DNA from: Pseudoips prasinana
Lineage: Eukaryota > Arthropoda > Insecta > Lepidoptera > Nolidae
Assembly: GCA_951640165.1 (NCBI GenBank)
Contig: OX621240.1
Coordinates: forward strand, 32,802,713-32,866,712
Length of the DNA stretch: 64,000 bases
Direction: 5' to 3'
Positions within the stretch are counted from its first letter, which is position 1. The number at the start of each line of letters is the position of its first letter. Shown here piece by piece: positions 1 through 11,441 of the stretch. The notes beneath the pieces were generated by a model. It worked only from the letters and a program-made list of their open reading frames with translations. It was not told the origin of the DNA and made no database searches. Both the position numbers and the translations under genes were made by a program.

Positions 1-606
1 GGGTGTACCTGTTGGTGATTTTAATTATGAGGTACGCTACCCGTGTCGACACACTACTGACTTCTACAACGTTGCTAGTGAGAGCTTTGTTGACTAGGAA
101 ACCAACACCGCCCTGAGAAGGCCGATCACCTTCCCGAAAGTAGAACAGGTGGCCTGACTCAAGGGTTATCGTGTCCTCGCCCTGTCTTCGGACTTCAGAT
201 AACCCCAATATGTGCCAGTTTATGCGACCTAGTTCTACCTCGAGTTCGGTGAGGTGTTGGTCCAGCCGTAGAGAGCGTCCATTATACGTTGCCAGGGTCA
301 GATGTTTTGGGTAGCCTTTTTCCGTAGCCCGGAGATTCTTCGCACCCCCTGCCCCGCTGTTACCGCGACCGCTACATTAAGTACTTATCATTTGGGTGTT
401 GGAGGTGTTTGGCCTACTATACCACGCTGGCCAGACGGGTTGGTATAGGGTTTATTTCGAATTTTCCTTTTCTGGTTGTTGGTCAGATGCCGATGACATT
501 TCTACCTTTGGTGGACTTTTACCACCAGCCTAGTAGGAGTAAGGCTACTGGGGCATTCGAAGTTTTTCTGCCGCTTCCAGCCCAATATGGAATTTGATTG
601 TGCAAT
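1..606 (-). mobile_element. RTE LINE, reversed partial copy in left palindrome arm
   Basis: This is the mirror image of 1574-2179. It carries the LINE 5' untranslated segment (377-606) and the first ~125 codons of its endonuclease domain (376 down to 1, minus strand). It is cut by the window edge. The duplication motif ggtttaaatt (607-616) abuts its 5' end, as in the other copy. Confidence 0.9.
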
Positions 607-851
607 GGTTTAAATTAGGTAAGGGCATTGAATAGTCTGAATGTGTACAAAACACATTTTTCTTTATGTGCCTCTCTCTTAATTTTGAATGAATGTCGCA
701 TTATTAATTATTTCAAATTATTATGGCGGATAGGCTAACTATGTTCCCATTTAGCCTTGATTACCGTTGATGTCTGAATTCTAGATTCTCTATATTCTTA
801 TTATTTTTAATAAAGACACGGTTAACAATAAAAATAATATTCCCTATATAT

Positions 852-927
852 AACCATGAATTACATATAGATATATAGCTATAGATACATATAGATAGAT
901 AGCTACGGCTATATGTAATTCATGGTT
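852..927. repeat. hairpin nested in left palindrome arm
   Basis: Nineteen-base arms (aaccatgaattacatatag and its complement) around a 38-bp AT-rich loop of ATAG/ATCT repeats. It is the mirror copy of the hairpin at 1253-1328. Confidence 0.8.
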
Positions 928-1252
928 TATGGGAGTATTTTTACCATTTATTGTGGGAAGGGAATATAACCATTTATTGTTCAAAATAAAAACTAAATAT
1001 GTAGTGTTAATTCCGCTAATTGTTAGTTTAATCAAGCCGGGATGCAATATGCACTGCCCTCTCGCCCACAAAAAATATACACAATATATAGATAAGCAAA
1101 TTACATGCGCCGGAATGATACCTAATACATGTAATTTGCTTGTTTATATTGTCCTTTCAATTAGCGGAATTAACACTACATATTTAGTTTTTATTTTGAA
1201 CAATAAATGGTTATATTCCCTTCCCACAATAAATGGTAAAAATACTCCCATA

Positions 1253-1328
1253 AACCATGAATTACATATAGCCGTAGCTATCTATCTATATGTATCTATA
1301 GCTATATATCTATATGTAATTCATGGTT
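1253..1328. repeat. hairpin nested in right palindrome arm
   Basis: Arms 1253-1271 and 1310-1328 are exact complements, with a loop of tatctatctatatgtatc-like sequence. Together with the 14-bp inverted repeat in the central spacer it makes the locus palindromic at three scales. Confidence 0.8.
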
Positions 1329-1563
1329 ATATATAGGGAATATTATTTTTATTGTTAACCGTGTCTTTATTAAAAATAATAAGAATATAGAGAATCTAGA
1401 ATTCAGACATCAACGGTAATCAAGGCTAAATGGGAACATAGTTAGCCTATCCGCCATAATAATTTGAAATAATTAATAATGCGACATTCATTCAAAATTA
1501 AGAGAGAGGCACATAAAGAAAAATGTGTTTTGTACACATTCAGACTATTCAATGCCCTTACCT

Positions 1564-1573
1564 AATTTAAACC
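1564..1573. repeat. left target-site duplication of RTE LINE
   Basis: aatttaaacc recurs at 4715-4724, directly after the LINE 3' tail. Ten bases is a plausible LINE target duplication. It fixes the LINE 5' end at about 1574. Confidence 0.65.
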
Positions 1574-4500
1574 ATTGCACAATCAAATTCCATATTGGGC
1601 TGGAAGCGGCAGAAAAACTTCGAATGCCCCAGTAGCCTTACTCCTACTAGGCTGGTGGTAAAAGTCCACCAAAGGTAGAAATGTCATCGGCATCTGACCA
1701 ACAACCAGAAAAGGAAAATTCGAAATAAACCCTATACCAACCCGTCTGGCCAGCGTGGTATAGTAGGCCAAACACCTCCAACACCCAAATGATAAGTACT
1801 TAATGTAGCGGTCGCGGTAACAGCGGGGCAGGGGGTGCGAAGAATCTCCGGGCTACGGAAAAAGGCTACCCAAAACATCTGACCCTGGCAACGTATAATG
1901 GACGCTCTCTACGGCTGGACCAACACCTCACCGAACTCGAGGTAGAACTAGGTCGCATAAACTGGCACATATTGGGGTTATCTGAAGTCCGAAGACAGGG
2001 CGAGGACACGATAACCCTTGAGTCAGGCCACCTGTTCTACTTTCGGGAAGGTGATCGGCCTTCTCAGGGCGGTGTTGGTTTCCTAGTCAACAAAGCTCTC
2101 ACTAGCAACGTTGTAGAAGTCAGTAGTGTGTCGACACGGGTAGCGTACCTCATAATTAAAATCACCAACAGGTACACCCTGAAGGTGGTACAGGTATATG
2201 CGCCGACCTCGACATACTGCGACGAAATAGCCGAAGACATGTACGAAGACATAGCCAAGGCATTACATGGTACCACCAAGGCTCACTACAACGTTGTTAT
2301 GGGGGACTTCGATGCCAAAGTGGGAGTACAAGAACGCGGCGAAACGGTAATCGGATCCCACGGCGTGGGGCGCCGAAACCACAGGGGGCAAATGCTAATC
2401 AACTTTCTGGAGTCACAGAGGCTCTTCTTAATGAACTCGTTCTTTAAGAAGAAGCCTCATAGAAAGTGGACATGGCGAAGCCCCGACACTGTGACGAGGA
2501 ACGAGATAGACTTCATCATGACTGACAAGAGGTCTATATTTAGAGACGTCTCCGTGATCAACAGGTTTAATACCGTCAGCGATCACCGACTTGTTCGAGG
2601 CGCTCTAAATATAGACTTCAGGGCCGAAAGGAGTCGCATGATGAAGTCTACTCTCAGACCTACTGCGCCTAAATTAGCTTTAGGGTCCGAAAAGTTCCAA
2701 CTTGAGCTTCAAAACCGTTTCGACCTACTGGAAACCGAAGGCAATGTTGACGAGAAAACCGATACAGTGGTCAAAACGCTACAGGATGTGTCTCGAAGGG
2801 TGTTTCCCGGAAAAAGCGGTAACAGAGAGTCTAAACTCTCGCTCGAGACTCTCGAACTTATGAGGCAGAGACGGGAAATGTCATCCACGCAGGCGTATTC
2901 GCCGGATGGGAGAAACCTCAACCGGAAGATCCGGAAGCTGGTGCGACGTGACCTCCGATGTTCCAACACCCGCGCCATCGCGGCTGCGATTGAACAGAAC
3001 AGAGGCACCAAAGTTTTTGCTCGCCAGCTAGGTAGATCTCATCTGACGAAACTTAAAACTGCGGATGGCAAAACCTGACCGTTCGAGATACTCGAGGAAA
3101 TTGAGAGTTTCTACAAAGACCTGTACGCATCACGGACGACTAAACCCACGAGGCCCAGCGCTGACGACCACAGAGCCCCACTCACTCGCCATTACACGGA
3201 AGACATCCTTGATGTCAACCAGGACGAGGTCAGAGTGGCTCTCGAGCAGCTTAAGAACAACAAGTCGCCAGGTGATGACGGAATCACCACTGAGCTCCTG
3301 AAGGCAGGCGGGATTCCAATCCTGAAAGAGCTAGCGAGTCTCTTTAATTCCGTCATTCACCAGGGCTTAACACCTCAAGCGTGGAGCGGGAGTGCGGTGG
3401 TTCTGTTCTTCAAAAAAGGTGACAAAACCTTGCTGAAGAACTACGGACCCATCTCACTGCTGAGCCACGTTTACAAGTTGTTCTCGAGAGTACTCACAAA
3501 CCGCCTCGCCAGAAGACTTGACGAGTTCCAGCCTCCGGAACAAGCCGGGTTTCGAAAAGGCTACAGCACCGTAGACCACATCCATACTGTTCGGCAGATT
3601 GTACAGAAGGCTGAAGAGTCCAATCAGCCGCTGTGTATGGCCTTCGTGGACTACGAGAAAGCCTTCGACTCCATCGAAACCTGGGCGGTTTTGGATGCTC
3701 TGCAGCGTTGTCGCATCGATTGGCGCTATATCGAGGTGCTGAGATGTCTGTATGATACCGCCACAATGACCGTCCAGGTCCAGGACCAAAAGACCAGCCC
3801 GATCGAGCTGCGTCGAGGGGTGAGACAGGGGGATGTAATATCCCCTAAGCTCTTCACCAACGCGTTCGAAGACGTCTTCAAGACGCTGAACTGGACTGGA
3901 CGGGGCATTAACATCAACGGCGAATACATCTCACACCTTCGGTTCGCCGATGATATCGTCATCGTTGCAGAGTCACTGGAACAGTTAAGCGAAATGCTGC
4001 AAAGCCTAAATGGAGCCTCTCGAGGTGTCGGTCTCGGCATGAACTTGGATAAAACCAAGATCATGTTCAATGAACATGTCACGCCGGGACCAATCTACGT
4101 CGATGATTCGATGCTCGAAGTTGTTCGGGAGTATGTCTACCTTGGACAAGTTGTCCAATTGGGTAGAAACAACGTCGAGAAAGAAATCAACCGCAGGATC
4201 CAGTTGGGTTGGGCAGCATTTGGCAAACTACGTCATGTCTTCTCCTCGCCTTTACCGCAATGTCTGAAGTCTAAAGTCTACAAACAATGCGTCCTACCTG
4301 TTATGACCTACGGTGCTGAGACGTGGACACTCACAGTGGGACTAGTCCATAAATTGAAAGTCGCACAGCGGGCTATGGAGCGGGCTATGCTCGGCGTCTC
4401 TTTGAAGGATAAAATTCGTAACGAAGTAATCCGACAAAGAACCAAAGTTACCGACATAGCTCGCAGACTTAGCAAGCTGAAGTGGCAATGGGCTGGTCAC

Positions 4501-4714
4501 ATCTGCAGAAGGACCGACGGCCGATGGAGCAAACGTGTTCTAGAGTGGAGACCGCGACTTGGTAAGCGTAAGGTAGGACGGCCCCCAGCTAGGTGGACCG
4601 ACGACCTCAAAAGGGTCGCTGGGACAGACTGGATGCGGAAGGCGGAGGACCGTGTGCAATGGCGCGTGTTAGGAGAGGCCAGCAGTGGACTGCGATAGGC
4701 TGATTGATTGATTG
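1574..4714 (+). mobile_element. RTE-clade LINE, full length, one nonsense codon
   Basis: The element consists of a ~230-bp 5' leader, a single long pol frame (1804-4698) and a very short 3' end that runs from the stop codon into a TGATTGATTGATTGA tail. That 3' structure is typical of RTE elements. It is bounded by the 10-bp duplication aatttaaacc (1564-1573, 4715-4724). Endonuclease and reverse-transcriptase motifs are all in one frame. The 5' 606 bp are also present in reverse orientation at 1-606. Related 3' fragments recur in the window (for example 33240, 48351), so this family or a close relative has been very active. This copy looks recent but is probably not autonomous because of the internal stop. 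Confidence 0.9.
1804..4698 (+). pseudogene. RTE pol: AP endonuclease + reverse transcriptase, broken by a TGA
   Basis: The open frame begins after the TAA at 1801 and has no ATG before the endonuclease; its initiation codon is not evident. Codons ~28-265 are an APE-type endonuclease: catalytic Asn in TYNGRS (codon 32), Glu in LSEVRR (61), YAPTS (132), GDFDAKVG (~167-174) and SDHR with His at codon 261. The fourth motif normally reads GDFN, so Asn is replaced by Asp at codon 170, by a single base change. A TGA at 3076-3078 interrupts the frame, which then continues unchanged. The reverse transcriptase follows: NNKSPGDDGI, GFRKGYS, FVDYEKAFD, RQGDVISP and FADD (3943-3954), then a C-terminal region with GHICRRTDGRW and GRPPARWTDD. 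Total length is 964 codons, the usual size for RTE. It would nick the target and copy its RNA by target-primed reverse transcription. Confidence 0.92.
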
Positions 4715-4724
4715 AATTTAAACC
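4715..4724. repeat. right target-site duplication of RTE LINE
   Basis: aatttaaacc, identical to 1564-1573; it follows the TGATTGATTGATTGA tail directly. Confidence 0.65.
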
Positions 4725-4857
4725 TTAATCGGACAATGGTATAATAGTTACCACCTCATTTTAAACTATTGTGTGGGTACAATGAATTATGAACATATGA
4801 CAGGTTAAGTGAAAAATTATGTGGGATTAAATTGAATTTGATGTTGACATGATTTTT

Positions 4858-5342
4858 AGGGTTCCGTACCTCGAAAAGAAAAAACGGAACCGTTATAGGA
4901 TCGTTTTGTTGTCCCCCCGTCTGTCTATCAAGACCCTTTTTCTCAGGACCGCGTGGAGGTATTAAGCTGGAATTTATATCAAATACTTAGGTCTCTTCTG
5001 TCCCTTGAAGCTGTGAAAAAATCAAACTTCTAAGCCAACGCAATCAAAGTATACAGCCGTTTATGCCGCAAATTACTGAAAATTTTCGACATTCGCAAGG
5101 GGATCTAAGCCTAAAGGGTACTTCCCGTGAACTCAGAATCAGAATAAAATATTGTTAATAATTTTTATTAGTAATGTTACAAAATTTCTAGTTTCTCCTC
5201 ATGAACGCGTCGAGATATTAAATACTCAGGTCTAAAATACGTTTAAGCTGTAACAAAAACAAACTTCTATGTTATATACTTACCTACAGGTTTGTACGGA
5301 ACCCTCGCCGCGCGAGTCCGACTCGCACTTGGCCGGTTTTTT
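4858..5342 (+). repeat. dispersed lepidopteran repeat ending in ...ggccggtttttt (copy 1)
   Basis: Starts agggttccgtacctcg with a nearby complementary cggaacc, so its head can fold. It ends in cgagtccgactcgcactt followed by ggccggtttttt. I recognise head and tail as a very common repeat in Lepidoptera, but I cannot assign it to a transposon class. A second, diverged copy lies at 12365-12957 in the same orientation. It has no convincing coding potential. Confidence 0.7.
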
Positions 5343-5950
5343 ATTATTATCTTCAACTCACGCAGTATCTACTTTTGACGTCCTCAGTTAATTAATCTGA
5401 TGAACTAACATACTTTAATGGAGGACCTTGCGGTGTTTGAATAATTTACTGTACCTACTAAGTATGGTAATTAATATTATGCGTAGACCGAGCGTGTCGG
5501 TGGTCGATAGGGAATCCTGTTGGCCCCGTATGGAGATATGACTGCCCTTGAAAGGTAACTTAACATTAACAGTGGTACCTTAAACAGTTGTGAAATATCC
5601 CCGAGTCCAAGTAGAGAAATAGGTTTAACTTTCTAATAAAGATTTTATTTTCTGTATGTTTGTTTGTAATGACAAAAACAACTTGACTGATTTTAATATT
5701 TGTTTCACCTAATGAAAGCTACGTTGTCAGCGAGTAACTTGTAATTTATATAAAGTATTATTTTCAACATTGCCGCAAACAGACACAACCATAGGATTCC
5801 GTCTTTGGAACAACTGTCTTGTGTTAAAGCTGATATGTATCTTTAAGACATCAAGGCTACGAAATTTGAGACCTATTTCTATTCGATAGTGTAGCTGCCT
5901 TACTGGTCTAATAGATAGTTTAACTGATTTTACTTACCTCTTCCAGAGGG
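5343..5950. other. unassigned AT-rich DNA
   Basis: I see no coding frame, repeat family or structured element here beyond short AT runs. Confidence 0.5.
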
Positions 5951-6204
5951 CAGTGACTACGCATGTGTCAGAGTTGTTCAAGCCGCACATTAAGCTTATG
6001 ATATGGCTAAGCGACTATTTTTTAATGACTAGACCAGAGCTTGGCGGTGTGGCTGGTGGCACACAGCATATCGCCACCCCATCTCTTTACTTGAGGGCGC
6101 AGAAGTCGTCCCGAGGCAATATTTTACTGCGACCAGACAGCATAATGCGATCGCCAACAAGTCTGTCAAAGCGCCTTGATTTTGCAATCGCCCCGTAGGC
6201 TGGT
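5951..6204 (+). repeat. mosaic of old repeat fragments
   Basis: 5958-5995 resembles the tgtcagacttgttcaagccg block of the repeat at 14690-14890. 6060-6200 matches, with decay, the RTE-tail-related repeat at 10090 (gaatatc..caccccatct, ..gaagtcg.cccgaggcaat, gatcgccaac..gtctg). Both are too diverged to place further. Confidence 0.45.
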
Positions 6205-6375
6205 TAAAAATAAGTGAGCTGCATGAATCGCAGGTTCTGTGTTCAAATTCCAGGTCCGGCCGTTAGGTGCCATTGTGATAAACAAGAAATTATCTGAGTC
6301 AGGAAGTGAATAGTGTACTACCCACACGCGTCGGAGAACACGTAAAGCTGCCGGACCTGCACCTGACCACTGTCA
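6205..6375 (+). mobile_element. tRNA-headed SINE-like fragment
   Basis: Contains a B-box-like ggttctgtgttcaaattcc (6231-6249) and downstream ctgagtcaggaagtgaatag and acacgtaaagctgccgg, similar to the body of the long SINE family at 9382-9735 and 55950-56290. The A box is weak. Confidence 0.4.
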
Positions 6376-9300
6376 CCTAGTTAGTCACATCAGATCACGA
6401 CAGTAACTAAATAGAAAGTGCAACTGTGCTCTATAATAAGTTTCGCGTAGATTACTAGTCGCCACTGAAACTCTTTGCTATAGCCGAAATTGGACCCGGA
6501 AGCCATTATTATTATTACACGGTAAATGGAGACGGTTAGAAACAAACACAAGCCCTTGATAGATCGAAAGCGGACTTTTCCTTTTCCTCCATAAAGGTCA
6601 ACAAACCCATTTTTCTGCCATCGAGATTAGATTCGAAATTACGGTACGTCTAGCGGAGTTTTCGACTAATAAATAAAGATTATTCCGCCATAATCCGTGT
6701 TGTAACTACTGTTTGATTGGTGTTTTAATCCAAGACAATCCTATTTCCGGTTGTTAGTGGGTGTGGGTAGTTAGTAGGTACGGTCAGCAATCGCAATTAA
6801 AAGGAAAAGGGAGATTGTTTTTAGAACCCCTACTTAACTCCCGTTGGGTAAACGGAAACCTGTCTGTGTGCTGCCACAGACTCTGGACAGATTGGAAATT
6901 TGGTAAATGTGGCGTGTGATCAAATCAATATATTCGTATAAATTGATTGACTCAAACAATGCATTAAATGAATTTTGAAAACTTATGGTGAGAAAATTTA
7001 TGTTCTTTATATTTTTTTTTGCATGCTGTACCGTGGCGTATTCATGCGTATCATATCAAATCGGAGAGCACGTTGTGCGGGCCTAAGATGAAACTCGACC
7101 ATAAACTTAAATGTCTTTTAAAGTCGACGGTTACACATTAACTTTCAGAATGTTTATGGGTAATATTTGTAGTGCATCAGTAAACATTGGCGTGGCATTG
7201 ACTGTACTTAGAGTAATTCAATTTTATCATTGGACTCTGTATGGAATGATGATAGTTATGTATACCATAAGAGTACAATGGTCAAATTTATTTACTTTAA
7301 CTCACATTTGTCATGTTCGGACATTTCTTGACTGTTATATAACGCCCATATAATGTAATAGGTACAGGGATGTTCCATAAGCGCGTGGGCAGCATCCAGT
7401 ATACACAGTATGCTGTCCACATGGCTAGCAGTGGCGACGTGTGAATTTTTCATAAGTGAAGCCGATAGCGCAACGAAGGGACTCATCGGTTTCATTAAAT
7501 TCTTATTCTATCCAATTTAATCGTCTATGTCCGTGGAGCTTGATCCTACCTATGTGCGGCAAGTGCGACTTCTCTTTAATTTGGTCTAAGTTTGCTTAGA
7601 CTTCTCCTTCCATGATGTTTCTTAGGAAATTACCATGCCGTATCAAGTGTTTCAACAGCTTTATTTTTGTTTTTGTACACTACTCAGTCTCTGTTGCTTG
7701 GGAATATTATATTATTAATTTTTATAATATACGCTGCTACACAATTTGAATTCCATTATATTTTTTTTTATTGTCAGTTGTCTGATGTCATTGTGAAGTT
7801 TGCTGTAGAAGAGTATACATTGCCGCATAGAAAAGTTACGAAGTTTGTGCAGATGATTTGAAAGACATTCAGAATTATGTACGGTGTCTCAAATAATCAG
7901 GTTCTCTAAGGATAAGCAATGCCCGAGTGATGCTCCAGGTGTTGTAAGCTTTCATAGCCTACGGAGAACTCTTACAATCAAGGGCCGTGTGTCTGTTTTA
8001 TGACTTAGTTGTAATAATACAAATTACATAAACTATAAAAATCAAGGCGATAGGAATTACGTTGTATGATCCCTTCGCCCCTGGTGGCCGGAAACTAAGA
8101 AACATCAATAGCTGTACGATAGTGGACATGTGGCAAATCGACAAAACTGATAAATGAGAACGCTGGAAGGGCAAAGCTCTCGTTGGCGCCCGAAGATAAT
8201 AAATAGTTATAAATTATATTCGCCCTATGTGAGGAAGGGAAAGAATATAATAAGTCTTCGTCATATAATGGCGAACAACTCGTTATATAAACTGTCGTCG
8301 CCTAAGCTACCTGTAGCAGCGCGGAATGGTGGGGCTGTGATCTGCGTCCACGCACCCGCCCCAACGTCGCGCCCGCATTCGTCTCCGCTGCACTTTTACT
8401 TGCCTTCCACGCGAGCTAGCTGACCAACTATTTTTTGCAGTATACCTTTTTTATACCATCCACTACTTTCATTGAGTTTACCCGTTAGGGCCCAAACATA
8501 AGCTCTGCACACAAGGTGGTAGGATTTAGTAAAACATGAAATACCCTCCCCGAAACCCAATATGGTCAGCAGCGTCTTCCCGTTTTAAAGTAGAGTGTAG
8601 TGATATCATATTCTCTTCTAAGTCTTAGGTCGACAACATTCTATATGTTTATAATCCAGAGCCAGAAACTTCTTTTAATTTATGTGCTTGTTTTAGACCC
8701 CGTTTGAACTTACTTTTAGAGCTAACTGGGCACGAAAGCATTGGAGTCTACGACCTAAGTGCAATGAAATTTGAGCCGCAAGCTTCATAGACAGTACGGT
8801 AACCGCTTATCTTGGGGTGGGCCGTATCAGCCGTATGCTTTTTTGCCGATTTGGTTGTAAAAACAAAACTTGTGCGGTCATGGATCAAACGAAATAAAAT
8901 TTTTGGTCAGATCTAAATTTTTATACGATATCATTCTATAAAAGCAAATAAGAAATAGGTTGGGCACACACTGGGCAATAATAAGAAGAGACCGAGAAAG
9001 AGACATAGAAAGTAGCATGGAAGAGGCATAACGTTTTTCCTCACGTGATGATTTCTACCAGTTATCTCCTACCGCAAACTGTGGTTAGGAAATTTGTTAG
9101 AAAATATACACAGGCATAGACGCCAAACTTTTAACAAGCACATTATAGAGTTCGAAGCGTGCCCGTGTATTTTTTGTGTCGGGGTTAGGAAAAAGATAGA
9201 AATATAATCCGGGTTTATACGTGGCTATAACATGCACCTGAAAGCTCTCAAAGATTGCAATCTCCATAAAGTGTATTACGAGACGGGAGGTTCATTTCTT

Positions 9301-9381
9301 TGGAATACGCTTTTCAACATCTGTTCGTTACGAACTAGGTATTGGTATAATACTATCCTCTTGGTCGATTTCGCCACGGCG
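6376..9381. other. long stretch without recognisable genes or repeats
   Basis: About 3 kb of AT-rich DNA. Short frames exist, for example 7111-7353 (80 codons, hydrophobic), but they show no motif, family resemblance or splice context. 8310-8425 is locally GC-rich (accgcccc-type runs) with no other support. I regard this stretch as intergenic or intronic. Confidence 0.5.
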
Positions 9382-9735
9382 CGCGGCCGGTCTCAATGGA
9401 GACTAGCCAACTGCGCGGGACATATTATAGTACACAAGCGTGTGCGCAAACACAGAGGCACTTTCTATTCCATCACTCTCATGATCCGATGGGACGACTA
9501 ACGACACGATCGGAAAGAGGTCAGTTACAGTACCGACGGCATTACGTGCTGTCCGAGGCACAGGGGTGTCATACCGCCGACTGCCAGAGTTCGGGCTGAT
9601 ATTAAGAAATATTCTTAACAGAAATTTCCTAGTTTCACTTCGTAGCCCGACTCGAGATTTGAACCCAGGACCTCATTATTTGCACACGCTACCACTAGAC
9701 CAACTAGGCATTCTGTATAAGTATACAACATATTA
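9382..9735 (-). mobile_element. long tRNA-headed SINE (family D), minus strand
   Basis: Read on the minus strand, a tRNA-like head (ggtctagtggtagcgtgtgc, then gggttcaaatctcgagtc as B box, 9650-9720) is followed by a body with gggctacgaagtg, the complement of acggcattacgtgctgtcc, ccgatcgtgtcg and gcgcacacgcttgtg, ending near the complement of atggagactagccaact. The same order occurs on the plus strand at 55950-56290, and partly at 46690-46893 and 60375-60470. It is not a working tRNA: the acceptor arms do not pair. Confidence 0.65.
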
Positions 9736-10089
9736 AATCCTGGATATAAAAAAAACATAATTCTAATAATACTACCTGTAATATTTATAAGTTAATTTTA
9801 GCGAAATTAAAAAGATATTTGCGATTTATTGTCCATATGACCTAGGTCTTGCGTAAGCACTAATTTAGAAAACAAAAGCGGATGTCTTCCAAATGGTTAA
9901 CGTGAGGAATTTAAGGAGTTTGTTCGCTGATAATGTAAAAAATCATAATTAAAAAAAACGCTTAAACGCTTGCAAATTGTAGTGTTATAATTCCTGTTAA
10001 ATAATTACTAGGGATTATAACATCATCTAATCAAGACATCATATGAGGAGACTTAAACACTGACCTAAATAAAAATATAATTCACATAT
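9736..10089. other. unassigned AT-rich DNA
   Basis: Nothing recognisable. Confidence 0.5.
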
Positions 10090-10352
10090 GACTAAACTTG
10101 CCTTTGCTATGTGGTGACGGCGGCCAATACCATAATATCATTACCCCATCTCATCCTGTGGGGGGCGTAGAAGTCGACCCGAAGGAATATCTACCGGAGA
10201 AGGAGCAGCGTCTTTCTGAGTACTATGACCATCATACTGCAATCGCCAACTCGTCTGCCAAGCGTGGCATTTATAGCATATCCCCCCAAGATGAATCTTG
10301 GGGAGGCTTTTGTCCAGCTGTGGACTTATGCAGCTGTTATGATGAGACTTGC
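10090..10352 (+). mobile_element. RTE-tail-related dispersed repeat (copy 1)
   Basis: Starts near gctatgtggtgacggcggcc and ends with ggcttttgtccagctgtgga, then cagctgttatgatgag. The ending is the same kind as RTE LINE 3' ends (cca-gcagtggac, then (T)GATGATG repeats). Related copies lie at 16480-16737 and 17283-17500, with a reversed one at 52850-53030. It has no intact frame. Confidence 0.6.
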
Positions 10353-11011
10353 CTTAACGTCTGTATTTATTTGTCACTGTTTTATGGATAATTTATTAAG
10401 AAAATAATTAAATAATAAATTGTATAACACGAGACGCTATGCATTATGGCAATGATCTTCTACAGGTTGCCTAGCAACGTAGCTAGGAGCGCCTTCCATA
10501 ATTTAATTTCCAACCAATTTCTGTAACAATTGATTGTTTTATATCAATAAGATGATATTACAATATCATCTTATTAATTCGGAAATAAACTATTCATTCA
10601 ATAATTCAACGTACAAATGTGAATGGGATTTAGCTATTTTGATAGGGCCGTCCATCCAGGAAGCACAACCCATGAACGTATGTCCTGGAAGCACTAAGAA
10701 TAGACTGGTGACTAGCGGAACTTGTCGTTTAGCATCATTCGGCAGTCTAACTCGCATGCCATAACTCATAATTATTACGGAGGGGAACTACCAGATGTCT
10801 GTTGAGTAGTGCCGCAGCATACCACTAGCCATGTGTTTTAACAAACAACAGTTTATATACATATTTTTGATGAGACTCCAATACCGCGTAGTTAAATATT
10901 ACTAGGCATTATTATGGTGAGGTCTAAATAAGGATTATATTGGCATAGCAAACATTAGTGACGTGGTATTGAAGTATCACCAACGATTTGCAAGTAAATA
11001 AAGTTGGAGTG
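10353..11011. other. unassigned DNA with one palindrome
   Basis: Only the short palindrome at 10546-10575 stands out. Confidence 0.5.
10546..10575. repeat. 14-bp palindrome, 2-bp spacer
   Basis: aataagatgatatt, then ac, then its exact complement. No target duplication or TIR family is visible. Confidence 0.85.
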
Positions 11012-11185
11012 TCTATCATCATCATCGTCATCATATCAGCCGAAAGACGTCCACTGCTGGACGAATGCCTCCCTCAAAGATCTCCACAATTGCCGGTCTT
11101 GCACTATTCGCATCCAGCGGTTTCAAGCGATCAAGATCATCAGTCCATCTTGTAGGGATGCATGTCCGGTTCGTGATCCGCACTC
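11012..11185 (-). mobile_element. RTE LINE 3' fragment, minus strand
   Basis: Begins in a tcatcatcatcgtcatcat run and atcagccgaaagacgtccac, then tgctggacgaatgcctcc. Read on the minus strand this is the C-terminal coding end and (GATGAT)n tail of an RTE-type LINE, the same segment as at 23941-24065 and 48351-48600. It is diverged and non-coding. Confidence 0.7.
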
Positions 11186-11441
11186 AAGAACCTTTGTGTG
11201 TGTCTATTAGTAATGTCAAATAACAGTTTAGACCTCAACTAAATTTATACGTGACCACAGCTAATACATTCTCATCCTACTGACGAACAGGCCAGTTGGC
11301 GTGGTGGGTAGATATTTGTCGTTCACGCCGCAGGGCGAAGGTTCGATTCCCACCCTGGTCAGATATTTGTGTGTATGAACATTTGTGTTTGTCTTGAGTC
11401 TGGGTGTAATAATCTCTATAATTATGTACAATAGAAAAGTA

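Larger units (their letters stand above)
1..2179. repeat. 1-kb perfect palindrome (inverted duplication)
   Basis: Positions 1-1022 are the reverse complement of 1158-2179: base i pairs with base 2180-i, with no indel and no mismatch in the blocks I compared. The spacer 1023-1157 (135 bp) holds its own 14-bp inverted repeat (1094-1107 and 1128-1141). The arms contain the 5' 606 bp of an RTE LINE, its target-site duplication and about 415 bp of flanking DNA, so the duplication happened after the LINE inserted. The left arm starts at the window edge and probably continues upstream. Each arm also contains a 19-bp hairpin (852-927; 1253-1328). It is either a very young inverted duplication or an assembly or library fold-back artefact. 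Confidence 0.95.

Noticed and set aside
409..597. 62-codon frame on the plus strand, and its mirror at 1583-1771
   Set aside because: It is antisense to the RTE leader in both palindrome arms; being duplicated is explained by the palindrome, not by selection on a protein.
929..1336. 135-codon frame across the palindrome centre
   Set aside because: It is translated from the spacer and arm of the inverted repeat (Tyr/Ile-rich from ATAG repeats); low complexity and no start context.
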